Below are positions 1 through 10,300 of a DNA stretch of 64,000 bases, in pieces. This DNA comes from Hippopus hippopus (taxonomy: Eukaryota > Mollusca > Bivalvia > Cardiida > Cardiidae), in contig OX328099.1 in assembly GCA_946811185.2 (NCBI GenBank), positions 71,056,714 through 71,120,713 on the forward strand, given 5' to 3'. Positions within the stretch are counted from its first letter, which is position 1. Each line of letters opens with the position of its first letter. The notes below the pieces were generated by a model. The model was given only the letters and a program-made list of their open reading frames with translations, was not told the origin of the DNA and searched no databases. The translations under genes were made by a program, and so were the position numbers.

Positions 1-67
1 TAATGTCTCAGGCATATTAAAATTTCAGGACTGGAGTTCTGATAAGACATATACAATAAGAGTACTG

Positions 68-440
68 CATGAGGGTGCCAATGCTTGGCTGCACTTGCTT
101 GATTTTCTCGGTTAAAAAAGGGCGTAACTGTGTCAAAAATACTTTGATGGTTATCTGCCCTTATTGTATAGATTCCCCTTTAAGCAATGCTCTAGTGCAG
201 TTGCTTGATTTGCTCCAAAATTTCTATGTCAAAAAAGGGGCATATCTGTGTCAAAAATACTTTAATAGTTATCTGCCCTTGTTGTATTGGTTCCCCCTTT
301 TTGATATTTAAAAACTTGTCTGAGTTTGAAGTAAATATCTTCAGTAATAATAGAGATATTATAAATTTTCAAAGTTTTAGCACAATGAAACAGACAATAT
401 CGCAAACCAGGGCTATGACAATGACTTGACGTTTTTTTCG
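68..440 (+). repeat. Family E dispersed repeat, copy 1
   Basis: Shares GGTGCCAATGCTTGGCTGCA, AAAAAGGGGCATA.CTGTGTC, TCTGCCCTTGTTGTAT and the CTTCAGTAATAATAGAGATA block with 16.1-16.7, 22.6-22.9 and 60.0-60.3 kb. The first part (110-185) is itself repeated at 215-300. Class unknown: no terminal repeats or tRNA head seen. Confidence 0.65.
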
Positions 441-624
441 AAAACAGCGGAGCCAATAATAAAGCTGCAAACCACTTTTTTTTTTAAAAAAACATACTCA
501 TTTTAAACTTGACTAGCAGTTGATGGAATGGGAGACAAAATCACCAAGTTTATTTTTTCATGTTTTTCAATACTTTTAATTTGAAACCAGTACATAATAA
601 AGCTAAAAGAAGGAAATTCGCCAC

Positions 625-858
625 TTAAACCCTTTACAACACGACACAATTTTAGACTTGTCCAAACTCAAAGCAAATGCAGACACAAAATCAAATATGA
701 CTTAAATTACGGTATGGAAGTCGTCATTGATAGGGAAGAAAACATTGTGGGAAAAAGAGAAAATGCCGGTTACCAGCATTTTCTCTTTTTCCCAAAATGT
801 TTTCGTGAGTCTTCTTTCTCAAGCTCGTTAAAAGTCAGCATTGTGTGGTAAAGGGTTA
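625..858 (-). mobile_element. Family A MITE, A1
   Basis: TTAAACCCTTTAC at one end, GGTAAAGGGTTA at the other, with a central hairpin of ACATTGTGGGAAAAAGAG against its complement. Reference layout of the family: about 220 bp, outer inverted repeats TTAAC(C/T)CTTTACCA, a 60-70 bp central palindrome built on GGGAAAAGGAGAAAATGCTG. The plus orientation is assigned here to the end reading CACACAATCC first. Confidence 0.8.
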
Positions 859-903
859 TCAAAGTATTATGAAAATGACATTTATCATTATCATTTATAA
901 ACC

Positions 904-1124
904 TTAACACTTTACCACACAATCCTGACTTTTAACAACAATGGAAAACTGGCTTTTGAAAACGTTTTGGGCAAAGGAGAAAATGCTGGTGACCAGCATT
1001 TTCTCCTTTTCCCAAAATGTTTTCTATCCTATCCAGTCAAATATCATCATTTGAGCAACATTTGCCATCTGTAAATGCTTTCAGTTCAGACCTCTCTAAA
1101 AATTGGGTAGTTTGTAAAGAGTTA
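904..1124 (+). mobile_element. Family A MITE, A2
   Basis: TTAACACTTTACCACACAAT to GTAAAGAGTTAA, central hairpin intact, separated from A1 by only 45 bp and in the opposite orientation. Confidence 0.8.
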
Positions 1125-1296
1125 AGTATACCGATGCATCTGCAGAAATTCAAATTAAGACATTGTCAATTCCTCTGTATGCCATCATTTTTTCTCAGTG
1201 CTTCATCTATATCCTAGGTATCGATGTGTTCCAGGATTTACGGATTACGAGTTCCAAGCAACATCAAACATCCCGCTGACCTAAGAATTGAAACCT

Positions 1297-1517
1297 TTAA
1301 CCCTTTACCACATGATCCCGAGTTTTAACAACCCTAGTGGGGCAGGCTTTTTGAAAACATTGTGGGAAAAGGAGAAAATGCTGGTAACCAGCATTTTCTC
1401 CTTTTCCCACAATGTTTTTTGACCCAACACAGACAAATCCCATAATTTGAGCCACATTTGATTTGTCACCTACAAGTGCTTTCGATGCAGACAAGTCTAG
1501 AATTTCTTCCTGTGGTC
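1297..1517 (+). mobile_element. Family A MITE, A3
   Basis: TTAACCCTTTACCACATGAT start and a clean central palindrome (1352-1418); the right terminus has decayed (GTGGTCAACGGTTTA). Confidence 0.75.
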
Positions 1518-1549
1518 AACGGTTTACAGACAATAAACGTTTTGACTTT

Positions 1550-1710
1550 TGAAATTGAAAGCATTTTCAAATCTTATAAAATGTGGCTGAAATGATGGGA
1601 TTTGTCTTTGGAATGGTAGAAAACATCATGAGAAAAAGAGAAAATTCCGCGTATCAGCATTTTCTCTTATTGCCACGATGCTTCAAAATTTTTCCTCAGG
1701 GTTGTAAATA
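1550..1710 (-). mobile_element. Family A MITE, A4, degenerate
   Basis: The subterminal block TGAAATTGAAAGCATTT and a diverged hairpin (AACATCATGAGAAAAAGAG) survive; both ends are lost. Confidence 0.6.
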
Positions 1711-1899
1711 CTTTCCCATCATTTGATTTGGGATCAAATCACATCCAAAGAAATTTGTACTTGGTGGTTTAAGAGTTCAAACAATAAATTCAGTTCTGAA
1801 TATAACAGACTATTTGAACATACACAAATGTATGAGGCTGGGTTACTTCATTCATACAGTGGGCGCCTAACAATAGCTTGTTGGAAAAACTTTATACTT

Positions 1900-2156
1900 G
1901 AGTCATTATATGTGAAAAGGGGGCTTAATGCATCTGCAAAAAGTATCGACCTATGTCAGCTTGTGCTGCACAGGTTGACATGGGCCGAAACTTTTTGCTA
2001 TCTTTTAATATTTTGCATGGCAAGGGACCAGTCTACAGTTTGATTCAGTCGATTGTTAAACAAAATCAATTTAGGGGGTCTTTATTTATGTGATAACATG
2101 ATTGGTATCAGGCATTGCACAGATGTAATAAACCTTCTTTTGCCAGAACATGACTC
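1900..2156 (+). mobile_element. Family B MITE, B1
   Basis: Runs from GAGTCATTATATGTGAAAAG to CAGAACATGACTC. The internal hairpin stem (ATCGACCTATGTCAGC / GTTGACATGGGCCGAAA) is diverged. Reference layout: about 260 bp, outer inverted repeats GAGCCATGCTCTG..AAAAGG then GGGCTTAATGCATCT, and an off-centre palindrome around GGTCAGCCTGCGCAG. Confidence 0.75.
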
Positions 2157-2508
2157 ATTCTATGTGCATCCGTTAGGTATGTACATTATGATCCTAAAAT
2201 AGAAAGTTACAATTCCTTGATAAAGGTTTCAAAATATACACTGGACTAAAAATTGGTGTAAATTTGTAATACAGGCAAACAACACCATGGCAAGTGACAA
2301 GCTTTCTTGAGACTCAATCCAAAGAGAAATAAAATGACAGAGAATGTGGAATAAAAAAACTGAAGTGCTGAAAGAAAAAAAAAAGTAAGTATGAGAATTT
2401 TAGTAGAAATATTCTGCAAGCACTTCAACGACGCACATCCTTTGTCAAGAGTGTACCAAGGTCAGACTACAATTATTTTTCAAGCCATAGAAAAACTGAG
2501 ATATATAT

Positions 2509-2947
2509 GAGTCATGCATATTGAAAAGAGGCATCAACCCTTTACCAGATGATAACATTTTAACCTTGTCCAAACTGAAAGCATTTGCAGACGACAATTT
2601 CAATGTAGCTCAAATGATGCAATCTTTCTCCGAGAGAGTAAAAAACATAGTGGGAAAAGGAGAAAATGCTGGTAAGCAGCATTTTCTCCTTTTCCCACAA
2701 TGTTTTCAAAAGGCTTCTTTCCAAGGGTCATTAAAAGTTGGCATTGTGCAGTAAAGGGTTAATGCATTTGCAATGACTACAGATCCATGCCAGCGAGCAC
2801 AGTCTGCGTAGGCTGACATGGGTTGAAACTTTTTGCTATTGGTAAATTTTCTGCATTTCCAAGGACCATTCTTCACCAAGATCCATTTAGTTTTTAAGAA
2901 AAACGGTTTTTAGGATCAATACTTCTAAGATGACTTGCTTGGTACAG
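2509..2947 (+). mobile_element. Family B MITE, B2, split by a family A insertion
   Basis: Family B sequence (GAGTCATGCATATTGAAAAG) stops at 2524 and resumes at 2760 with TTAATGCATTTGCAATGACT. Between them sits A5. The break is at the TTAA of the family B motif GGGCTTAATGCAT. The right end is truncated near 2947. Confidence 0.75.
2524..2762 (-). mobile_element. Family A MITE, A5, nested in B2
   Basis: CAACCCTTTACCAGATGATA to GTAAAGGGTTAA with an intact palindrome (2648-2706). The left TTAA is mutated to TCAA. Confidence 0.85.
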
Positions 2948-3009
2948 AAAGAGTTCATTACAGTAAATGTTAGACTACTCCAAAAACTTTGGAATACAGA
3001 AGGTTGATT

Positions 3010-3205
3010 GTATTGACTGTATTGGAGTTTAATGCTGTTATAACAGCTTAGGTCATATCATGGCGGTAAGTGCACCTACGCATATATTTCCTGGCTTTCT
3101 CACACCAGTGCTGACACAACTTTCTTTCCAAGTCACTGACTACTTTTCTCATATACATTAGGGGTGAGAGGCGAAAAATTGCCAGAAAGAAAGTTTGCCG
3201 GGGGA
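3010..3205 (-). repeat. Family D SINE-like element, truncated copy
   Basis: GTATTGGAGTTTAATGC, TTAGGTCATATCATGGCGGT and TCACACCAGTGCTGACACAA match the copies at 11.5 and 51.4 kb. The tRNA-like head, expected on the right, is missing here. Confidence 0.6.
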
Positions 3206-3471
3206 ATACAGAAGGCCAAGACAAAACAATTCAATGAATCTGACAGCTGGTTGTTGAATTCAGAATTAGAACAATATATAGAATGATCAGCAAAAACAAA
3301 CCCAATTGTGCAAAATAATATTTTACAATAATAATGTAAGTAGTAATTGTTATTTGATTGTACAATATTGCAGTTTATAAGATAACTAGTGACAAACAAT
3401 AATATGGATTATACTGCTCTTCTACTGCTATACGTTGTCAACATGTTGCCCGTCTCCAAACAATTATATAT

Positions 3472-3732
3472 GAGCCATGCTCTGGCAAAAGGGGGCTTAA
3501 TGCATCTCCGTAATCCATCATACCAAGAAAGCCATCACATACTTATGGATCCATAATAGCCACTTTTTTTAACAACCGACTCAATCATGAGGTAGACTGA
3601 TCCTTTGACATGCAGAAAATCGACCAATAGCGAAAAGTTTCGGCCCAGGTCAGCCTGCGCGGACTGCGCAGGCTGACCTGGGTCGAAACTTTTCGCAGAT
3701 GCATTAAGCCCCCTTTTCACAGAGCGCGGCTC
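3472..3732 (-). mobile_element. Family B MITE, B3, near-identical to B15
   Basis: Complete: GAGCCATGCTCTGGCAAAAG to GAGCGCGGCTC, with a palindrome of about 60 bp (3637-3705). It differs from B15 at 63313 at only about two positions over some 258 bp. Flanks read ATATAT on both sides. Confidence 0.85.
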
Positions 3733-3803
3733 ATATATAAAGGTGACTTCAATTACACAAGTTTCTACTCCAACTGCCAAGAAATTCAACCCCTTTTATA
3801 AAT

Positions 3804-4001
3804 GGGCCATGCTCTATGAAGAGGGGGCTTAATGCATTTGCAAGAAGTATCAACCCATGTCAGCCTGCGCACTCCGTGCAGGCTGACCTGGGCCGATACT
3901 TTTTGCAAATTGGTCTGCTTTCTGCATGTCAAAGGACAAGTCTTCCTCCTTTTGTCCCTTGTGAAAGGTCATTTCTACCCCCTTTTGCCAGAGCATGGCT
4001 C
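3804..4001 (+). mobile_element. Family B MITE, B4, internally deleted
   Basis: GGGCCATGCTCTATGAAGAG to GAGCATGGCTC. The stretch carrying the CCTCATGATTCAGTC block is missing while the hairpin (AACCCATGTCAGCCTGCGCA) remains. Only 70 bp from B3. Confidence 0.75.
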
Positions 4002-4297
4002 TTATATACATTCTAAGTGTGGAAAATTTGCAGGAGGGCACAAAAGAGTTGAACAGGAAGGAACTATTAATTCTCATTTAAGGGGTTTTCATTTTTTTAT
4101 TTAGGAAAGATACTGGCCCTAGATCCATGTCAATTTCATAGTAATTACTGTCAAATACAAGACTCAGACCTGGAAAAAAATCAAAGCTTATATCTAAGTT
4201 CTCCCTTACAGATAACTTACAGTTAAGTTTTAACTATATGTAGCACTACCTTTCTATATAACATGTAATGCATCTTTGTTTGGATGTAAAAAAAGCT

Positions 4298-4520
4298 TTA
4301 AACTTTTACCACACAATCCCAAGTTTTAACAACCCTGAAGAAGGCTTTTGAAAACATTATGGTAAAAGGAGAAAATACTGGTAACCAGCATTTTCTCCTT
4401 TTCCCACAACGTTTTCTACTCTTTCAAAGACAGAAATCATCATCTGAGCAACATTTATTTTGTCTGCAAATGCTATCAATATAGTTAAGTCCAAAATTTT
4501 GTCATTTGGTAAAGAGTTAA
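4298..4520 (+). mobile_element. Family A MITE, A6
   Basis: TTAAACTTTTACCACACAAT to GGTAAAGAGTTAA, hairpin nearly perfect. Confidence 0.8.
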
Positions 4521-5300
4521 GTCCTAATGCTAGCACTTCTGATCACTTTTTAAGATAGTGTTTGTTTGTTTGTGTATACTTCACAAGAGTATTTCTGCAT
4601 CTTCCATCCAAAAGATGGGCTTGCAGTCTTTATGTAATCCATGTAAATATATATAAATACCTACATGCAAGATTCACAATCCTTTTATACGATCTGTTAA
4701 CTAATCAAAAACTAAATGAAACAAACAGTAAAAAGAAAATATATCTGATGAAACTGAAATTCAAAGTACAAAGGCAAAATTTACTATAAATATGAACTGA
4801 ATCCAACTCCTTATCAACTATAGTTAAGCCATTTGAAAGTCAAGGCACCTGTAATTTTGCAGACAGTGTAGATCAAGATTAAACTTTATTTGACTGAACA
4901 ACTGCCTTAGCTCACTGTCTGGTGTCCTGAGGTATTTTGATAAAAAAAAAAAATAAAACCCTCAAATCTTATATTTCTATGTCCTTTTACAGCTTAAAAA
5001 CATCCACATCAGGTATTTGATGCTATGGGATTCAATACATTACTATTATGCATGTTGAGACTTTACTGGCTATGTACAAAATACAGGATTTTGATGTTTA
5101 AGCAATTACATGTCAGCAAATGTATCATCCAAATCCTTGGTACACTCAATGAACTAATGATGAATTTAAATATAAGTGTGATAAATAATCAATAAGCCAG
5201 TATGACTGATTAGGGTCATGTGTTGTCTGGAAGACTTTTTTCAAGCAGGGGCAAAATTTACAAACCAGTCTTATCATTGTTCTAATACTAAATAAAAAAA
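4521..5300. other. Stretch without recognised genes
   Basis: AT-rich sequence. A diverged half of family H (GACAGTGTAGATCAAGATTA) is at 4863. I see nothing else I can support. Confidence 0.5.
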
Positions 5301-5304
5301 AAAA

Positions 5305-5652
5305 TCTGGTTCCTCATTCACCAACCATTTTTAAGAACATTCTTAGTCTTATTCTCCAAGATTTTCTAAATTAAATTTTTAAAGTAAAACATCTTCTGAT
5401 TGGCTAAACTAAATGTTTAACCAATCGGGAGTTGCGTTACCTTCAAATTTACAAAAATCCAGGGTCCGTATTCACCAACCATTCTTAAGAATATTCTTTG
5501 TCTTATTCTTCAAGATTTTCTGTGAAAGTAAAAGAGCTTCTGATTGGCTAAACCAAATGGTTTAGCCAATCAGATGTTCTGTTACTTTCACAATAACTAA
5601 ATTCTGAAGAATAAGACAAAGAATATTCTTAAGAAAGGTTGGTGTATACAGA
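5305..5652. mobile_element. Family I fold-back MITEs, two adjacent copies
   Basis: The right copy (5461-5652) is a long inverted repeat. It starts CCGTATTCACCAACCATTCT and ends with its complement (AGGTTGGTGTATACAG), with TGATTGGCTAAACCAAATGG as the centre. The left copy (5305-5440) has only one arm plus the centre. The same family is at 32920-33105. Confidence 0.75.
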
Positions 5653-5659
5653 ACCAGAT

Positions 5660-6480
5660 TGCCTGAAATATTCCATCTCAGCTGATTGGAAGGTAAGGTT
5701 TTGAATTTAGTCTAACAAATGAAATTAATTTAGTATGTAAATACAGCCCCTGGTATATCTTTATTTTGATTGTATCAGGCAAATATTTTCAGGGATGACA
5801 AGAACACTTATGGCCTGTTGAAAGTGAGTACTAAACAATTTGACAAAAACCCAACAACAGACACAGACAATCTGGAATTAACAGTTACAGTTCTTGTATT
5901 GATCAACCATCCTAAATGACATTCTTCGTCTAACTCTCACGAATTTTCTAAATTTCAAAGTAATGTAATTTCTGTTTTTCAGCTGTGTAAACAGTGACAA
6001 TTTAAATGCTATGTTGCCTGTTCATTTGCCATGTAAGAATGGATAACCAAATATGTTTTCATTAACAAATTTTTGTAGCCAATCTCTAATGTTCTGAAGT
6101 AAATTTGATAAAAATTTCTCATCTGACAAACAACAGATCATACGATCATAAACTTTCTTAATATGCAAAAGGAAGTCTTTCATTCTTGTTCCTACTTTCA
6201 AAATACAAAAAATACAAAATAAAGATATAGAAGCTTAATAATAGCAAAAAGTAACGAAACTGGATTTTTTTTTTAAAAAGAAAGCAATTTTGTAAACTCC
6301 AGATGCACAAAGCTTCAACATCACTCTGGGTTTTCAGCTTCAAGCAACTTCATATTATCATTAACAAAGAACATTTCATATTGAAAATGTTCTCTACGGA
6401 CAGACTTTAGAACAATGCCCATTCTACTGTATTACCTGCAACCGGCTAACTCAACACCTCTTGAAACATCTTTGTAGCAG
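5660..6480. other. Stretch without recognised genes
   Basis: AT-rich. A fragment resembling one arm of family I lies near 5900-5955 (TTGATCAACCATCCTAAATG). Nothing else supportable. Confidence 0.4.
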
Positions 6481-6484
6481 ATGA

Positions 6485-6694
6485 CTAAACCCTTTACCAA
6501 ACCCTGAAGAAGAAGGCTTTTGAAAACACTGTGGGAAAAAGAGAAAATGCTGGTAACCAGCATTTTCTCTTTTTCCCACAATGTTTTCCTCTTTCAAAGA
6601 TACATCTCATCATTTTGAGCCAAATCAAATTTGTTGTTTGCCAATGCTTTCAAATTAGACTAGCCTACAGTTTTGTCATTTGGTAAAGAGTTGA
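6485..6694 (+). mobile_element. Family A MITE, A7
   Basis: TAAACCCTTTACCAAACCCT to GGTAAAGAGTTGA; the hairpin at 6524-6586 is intact. The CACACAATCC block has been deleted. Confidence 0.8.
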
Positions 6695-6809
6695 ATATCA
6701 TCCTTACAACATGTGGACAAACAATAAGAATAAAGCTTTTAATACATTACAGTTTGTTAAGAACACTGTGGCAAAAGAAGCAATTTCTTGTTAAAAGCAA
6801 ATTTCTCCC

Positions 6810-6815
6810 TTTATT
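6810..6815 (-). promoter_or_regulatory. Candidate EB1 polyadenylation signal
   Basis: AATAAA on the minus strand (TTTATT as written), about 430 nt downstream of the EB1 stop. In so AT-rich a sequence such hexamers are common, so this is only a candidate. Confidence 0.3.
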
Positions 6816-6824
6816 ACAGTGTCT

Positions 6825-7041
6825 TGACTCTTTATCAAACGACAAAATTTTTGAGTTGTCCAAACTGACAACAAAATAAATGTGACTCAAAAAAAAAAAA
6901 AATTCCTTTTCAGAAAGTAGAAAGTATAGTAGGAAAAGGAAAATTGCTGGTTACAAGCACTTTTTCCTTTTCCCACAATGTTTTCAAAGGCCTTCTTCCT
7001 CAGGGTCGTGAAAACTCTGGATTGTGTCGTAAAGTGTATAA
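6825..7041 (-). mobile_element. Family A MITE, A8, in the EB1 3' region
   Basis: GACTCTTTATCAAACGACAA to GTCGTAAAGTGTATAA, hairpin diverged. It starts about 200 nt downstream of the EB1 stop. Confidence 0.7.
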
Positions 7042-7246
7042 TGGTCTGCATCAAGACAAAAATGCGGTCTGCAGGCAGTATTGTGTTCAACAAAGCTCAA
7101 ATTATCTACAATATGATAGCACTATATACATGTACATTCACAGATCTACCACAGTTGGAAAACAGAATTCTGAAGACAAGACATATAAAAACAAAAAAAG
7201 AGAAGAGAAAATAAGGAACTAGGTAATTTGTTGGTGGTTTTGAGTT

Positions 7247-7309
7247 CTAATATTCATCATCTTCATCGTTCACGTGATTGACATCATCTTCTGGAGGTGC
7301 GAACCCTTC
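7247..7309 (-). CDS. MAPRE1: EB1 last coding exon (residues 245-264 and stop)
   Basis: After acceptor TTTTACAG it reads EGFAPPEDD and ends NDEDDEY followed by TAG at 7249-7247. The terminal aromatic residue after an acidic run is the EB family CAP-Gly ligand. A candidate AATAAA on the minus strand lies at 6815-6810. Between stop and signal sits family A copy A8, which would then be part of the 3' UTR. Confidence 0.93.
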   Translation of the reverse strand, partial: EGFAPPEDDVNHVNDEDDEY

Positions 7310-10300
7310 CTGTAAAATAGATAAACAAAACAATTATCCATTGTCCTGCCAAAATTTGAATTGTTGACTTTACCAAAATTACAAAAATAAATCAGCCATG
7401 CTCTGGTAAAAGGAGTCTTAATGCATCTCTTGGATGCATTGTACTAAGAACATAGTCACGTAATTATAAATGAATTCATTTTGTCTAACAACATACTCAA
7501 TCATGAGGTAGACTGGTTCTTTGACACAGAAAATAGACCATTAGCACACAGTTTTGACTAGGGGTGTAACGATACATCGGACTATCGATGGATCGCGATG
7601 GTGAGCGTGTCGATGCTACTGCATCGATTGTTATGTTGAAAATCGATAACTATCGCCGATAGTTACCTCAAATATCGATAGTTTCGATAGTTTCACTGAC
7701 AAGAAAGAGGGAGAAAATACTGCAATTCGCTAATGTATTCGAACGCCCTAAAAGTTCGGACACGTTTAATTATTTACAAAAAAAAAATATTTTTTAATTC
7801 TTTCTCTGAACACTTCCAAAAGCAAGTTTTCCTAAATATTCGGACATTCCGTAACGTTAATTTCCCAAAATATTTGACGGGTAATTTTTTGGAATATGTT
7901 TTCAATAATGATCGGCTGTATAATATTCATTTCTGCATAGCAATGTTCATCGTTACGAAAACGAATCCTTCGAGAGCAGATTAACTCGGCGATAATTTTA
8001 AGTCATGAAATTAGACCAAAATAATTGCAACACTAAGGCTGTTTTTGTTAAAAACTTCTCACCAAAGCGAAAAGTGTGGATTTAGATCAAAGATCAGACC
8101 AAACAGTCTGCCTACAGTCTAATCTTAATCTACATAGGCCGCCAAAACCATAACCATGCGTGTTGTCCCTCCATAAGCAATAAATAAGTCTACTATGAAA
8201 AATGAATACTAAACCTCGTTCTTTCTTTTCTTTATTTATAAGTAATCCATTTCGAATGCATTCCTTTTATTTCGGCTGCAAGGAATTAGATTAATTTTTA
8301 GAAAACAGCCGCACTTTTTTATGCTGACTACACAAAACGTGACACGACTGGCGTGTTCTTGAAACAGCTATATTACTAAATGCAAAAAGGCTTTATCAGC
8401 TGGTGTACATGTAAATCGTGCATGAAATAGGCTTATTGCATGGTCACTTTGAATTGATTGGAGGTCGACCTGCCGCCAGATATAAGTTTCTTCGAGCAGA
8501 CCAGTTTAAGTGTGTAAATTAAACAGGTGCGTTACAACTCAGTCGCTTCGAATGATTTGCGTGTTACGTCATACCCCTTATCCAAATTTTACAGCAAACA
8601 TTTGTGTACCCACGACAGACCGACAGACATCTTGTAGACAGATGGCTTTTAATATAGATCTACATTATGGTCGTTCTGATTTACTCTGCTGATGGCAAGA
8701 TGGCGATTTTCAAAGTTGGCGGATGGTGTAGATAGACATCAGACTAAACAGAACACGCTGTCTGATCTTGGATCTATACCATCCACTTCCGTACTATGAC
8801 TCGTATTAGAAAGCTATTTCTTTCTCGGGCTAAAAAAGGTAAGATAATGTTTAACAGTGTTCCCACTCGCGCAAATTATTGCGTAAATCACGTTATAGAA
8901 TTGAAATTCACGTAACAGATTCTGGTTACACCCGAGACTTCGCGTAAGAAAATGCATGGACAAAAAAGGCCATTATACGCTTTTCTTGTGAAAAATGACA
9001 GGTTTTGAAGTTACTTGTTACCCTCATTGACAATCCTTTTGTCAAATAATGTGGAAATACCTAGCCAGAACTTAACAGACATGAAAAACTGATTGGAGTA
9101 AAAAACACGGAAACCCATGACACAACAAAATGTCTCTTTGACATTGTCCGATGAGAGTCACTTCAGATCGTCTTTTCAGCTTTTTAATGACTATAAGCAG
9201 TAAATTTATACAAATATCTTAATATAACACACTTTTTGGATACACATACAACAAGGTAAAACCTATTATTTCGACCACCCCCTTTTTTTCAGAATGATAA
9301 TTTCCTAAAGATTTGGAGACTAAACAAAAATAATTATTTTTTCTGTCTGAATATATTGGCCAATTATGGGTAAAATTAGATAAATTCTATCAACTCAAAA
9401 AAACCTTAAGGGCTCACATTTAAAAGGTGATTTCTTTAAAAGTTTAAAGTTGCTTTATAATTACTTTTTATTAGGTGTGTTTATGAACCACCAGCATTTG
9501 TCAGCATTTTGTGCTTTGCATGCTGTTGTATATCAATCAGACTTAAAAGTTGACTTCTTCAAAAGTTCAGAGTAATTAGGTATGTTAAATTGTTTGTGAG
9601 CCATCTGCATTTAGAAAAAATTGTCATTGAAATTTATTGAGCATCTTGCATTTAGCTCTATTTTCCCCTTTGTTTGCTATTCAAAACTATACTCAAGTAG
9701 AATTTAAACTACTCGGAGATGTAATTTGGTGAAATTCATCTCTTGCAATTCATCCAATAGTATTGCAATAGTATTGCAATAGTAACAGGCAATATCAATA
9801 CTATTGCAATAGTATTTTTTCCAATGTCAATACTATCGCAATAGTAGATTTTGGCCTCAATAGTCAACCCTAGTTTTGACCCAGGTCACCTTGCATGGAC
9901 TGCGCAGAGCTGACCTGGTCGTAACTTTTTGCAGATGCATTAAAACCCCCTTTTCACAGAGCATGCCCCATTAATTTTCCTACATTATTAAGTTGAATGG
10001 GATTTGTGTGACTGAGATTACCGAAAGAGTAGCAGATAGTGTACAGCAAGATCAGACTGCACATATGTGCAGGCTGATCTTGCTTCACACTCTCGACACT
10101 ATATATAGATGGTAGCCAAAGCCAGGATATATCATGTAAACTGTGCAGAAGCTGCTTTGTCACAGAAGGCTTAACCCTATACCACACAATCCAGACATTT
10201 ATTGACCCTTAGAAAGAAGTCTTTTGCAAACATTGTGGGAAAAGGAGAAAATGCTGATGACCAGCATTTTCTTCTTTTTCCACAATGTTTTCTACCCTTC

